Below are positions 5,548-6,188 of a stretch of 6,188 nt of DNA, in pieces. Both the position numbers and the translations under genes were made by a program. Origin of the DNA: Paracoccaceae bacterium (GTDB taxonomy: Bacteria; Pseudomonadota; Alphaproteobacteria; Rhodobacterales; Rhodobacteraceae); contig SKMI01000249.1 in the NCBI GenBank assembly GCA_007121115.1, positions 1 through 6,188 on the forward strand, in the 5' to 3' direction. How positions within the stretch are numbered: the stretch's first letter is position 1; the number at the start of each line of letters is the position of its first letter. The notes under the pieces were generated by a model, which ran no database searches, had not been told where the DNA came from, and saw only the letters and a program-made list of their open reading frames with translations.

Positions 5548-6188
5548 AGATTGTCACGGATTTCTCGGTGACATCGCGCCCGCTGCGGATCGGTGCGGGG
5601 TTTGATCCTCGCAGTCTGTTCGGTCCCGGTGTAATGGGCGTTTACTGGTCCTCCGCCCATGTGAGTGCGGTCTTCTCCGATACCGGCGGCGGGACGCCCG
5701 CCCCGTTCGGCGGGTCCGTGGCGCGGGTGAACGATCAGGGGCCAAACGGCCTTGACGCGGTGCAGCCGAGCGCGGCGCTGCGGCCACTGCTGGGGCGTGC
5801 GCCGGTCACTGCCCAACCTAGCGGGCCGATAGATCAGGGCAGCGGCCCTGCCTTCCTGCGCTTCGACCTGTCCGACGATGTGCTGCCCACCACATTCCCC
5901 ACGGGCGGCACGTTCGACGTGATGGTGTTCGGACGGCGGGGAAGCTGGATCGCGCGTGATGTGTCGATCGCCTCGGCGGGCAATTTCAGCATCGGGCCAA
6001 CCAGCTTCACCGGCGCCGTTGCCGGCGTCTTGCCCGCCTTGGGCGATATCGTCGGCTGGCTGGCGGTGGACCGGACACTCTCGGCCGCCGAGGCGACCCG
6101 CCTGGTGAACCACCACAAGGCACTCGGTGCCAAGGGTCTGCTGTTTCCGGGACCGCAACTGCTGAGCAACAGCACGTTCGGTACGGAC
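5544..6188 (+). CDS. Phage-type spike/tail fibre protein with LamG-like domain, partial at 3' end
   Basis: The reading frame is open for 215 codons to the window edge with no stop, so the C-terminus is missing. The ATG overlaps the stop of the spike base gene. Residues 18-90 (AGFDPRSLF, GVYWSSAHVSAVFSDTGGGTP, NDQGPNGLDAVQPSAALRP in part) follow a pattern I recognise from many alphaproteobacterial phage tail and spike proteins, normally of the form GVWYDPSDLSTLFQD...DKSGNGNHA...RP. Residues 104-132 (FLRFDLSDD, then FPTGGTFDVMVFGRR) and 169-194 (IVGWLAVDRTLSAAEATRL and following) resemble the strands and the closing segment of a laminin-G/concanavalin-like jelly roll. The sequence then restarts as GPQLLSNSTFGTD at the edge, typical of the start of a carbohydrate-binding type module. 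Position after the base protein suggests the fibre counterpart of RcGTA rcc01080 (GhsB). Glycan binding is inferred; no enzymatic motif is seen. Confidence 0.65.
   Translation, partial: MKIVTDFSVTSRPLRIGAGFDPRSLFGPGVMGVYWSSAHVSAVFSDTGGGTPAPFGGSVARVNDQGPNGLDAVQPSAALRPLLGRAPVTAQPSGPIDQGSGPAFLRFDLSDDVLPTTFPTGGTFDVMVFGRRGSWIARDVSIASAGNFSIGPTSFTGAVAGVLPALGDIVGWLAVDRTLSAAEATRLVNHHKALGAKGLLFPGPQLLSNSTFGTD

Noticed and set aside
5526..6158. Minus-strand open frame opposite the fibre gene
   Set aside because: The plus-strand frame has an ATGA junction with the spike base gene and recognisable phage-type motifs; the antisense product has neither.

Overview
This is a GC-rich window whose gene content points to an alphaproteobacterium, most likely of the Rhodobacteraceae/Rhodobacterales. 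The reasons are the rpmH-rnpA-yidD order, an RnpA with an N-terminal extension, a VTT membrane protein coupled to a flavin disulfide oxidoreductase, and a small protein resembling the RcGTA/phage 'spike base' family (RCAP_rcc01079). The assignment rests on recognition by eye. No database search was possible.

Left part (43-952, minus strand): the housekeeping cluster rpmH (ribosomal protein L34, too short to stand out as an ORF), rnpA (protein subunit of RNase P) and yidD (membrane insertion factor). rnpA and yidD overlap as ATGA. A candidate rpmH promoter lies at 1028-1054. Nothing could be called in bases 1-42, downstream of yidD. The divergent intergenic region (953-1264) holds that promoter, the rpmH ribosome binding site and an 11-base direct repeat.

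Middle part (1265-4830, plus strand): a TVP38/TMEM64 (VTT/DedA superfamily) membrane protein overlaps by ATGA with a MerA-like FAD/NAD(P) disulfide oxidoreductase. After a 39-base gap comes a two-transmembrane HAMP sensor histidine kinase with no response regulator beside it. Spacing suggests the first two are translationally coupled and that the kinase may share their transcript. The oxidoreductase keeps its FAD motifs, NAD(P) motif and CxxxxC redox pair. It lacks the mercury-binding C-terminal cysteines and has Tyr where lipoamide dehydrogenase has its catalytic His, so its substrate is open.

Right part (4864-6188, plus strand): a complete tRNA-Arg(ACG) with encoded CCA and a good promoter only a few bases upstream. 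Then come 300 bases without a gene (one inverted repeat seen) and a two-gene phage-type unit overlapping as ATGA. That unit is the spike base homologue and a LamG-like spike or tail fibre protein that runs off the window end. This pair looks like either a detached head-spike locus of a gene transfer agent or the edge of a prophage beside a tRNA. It is the most interesting part of the window.
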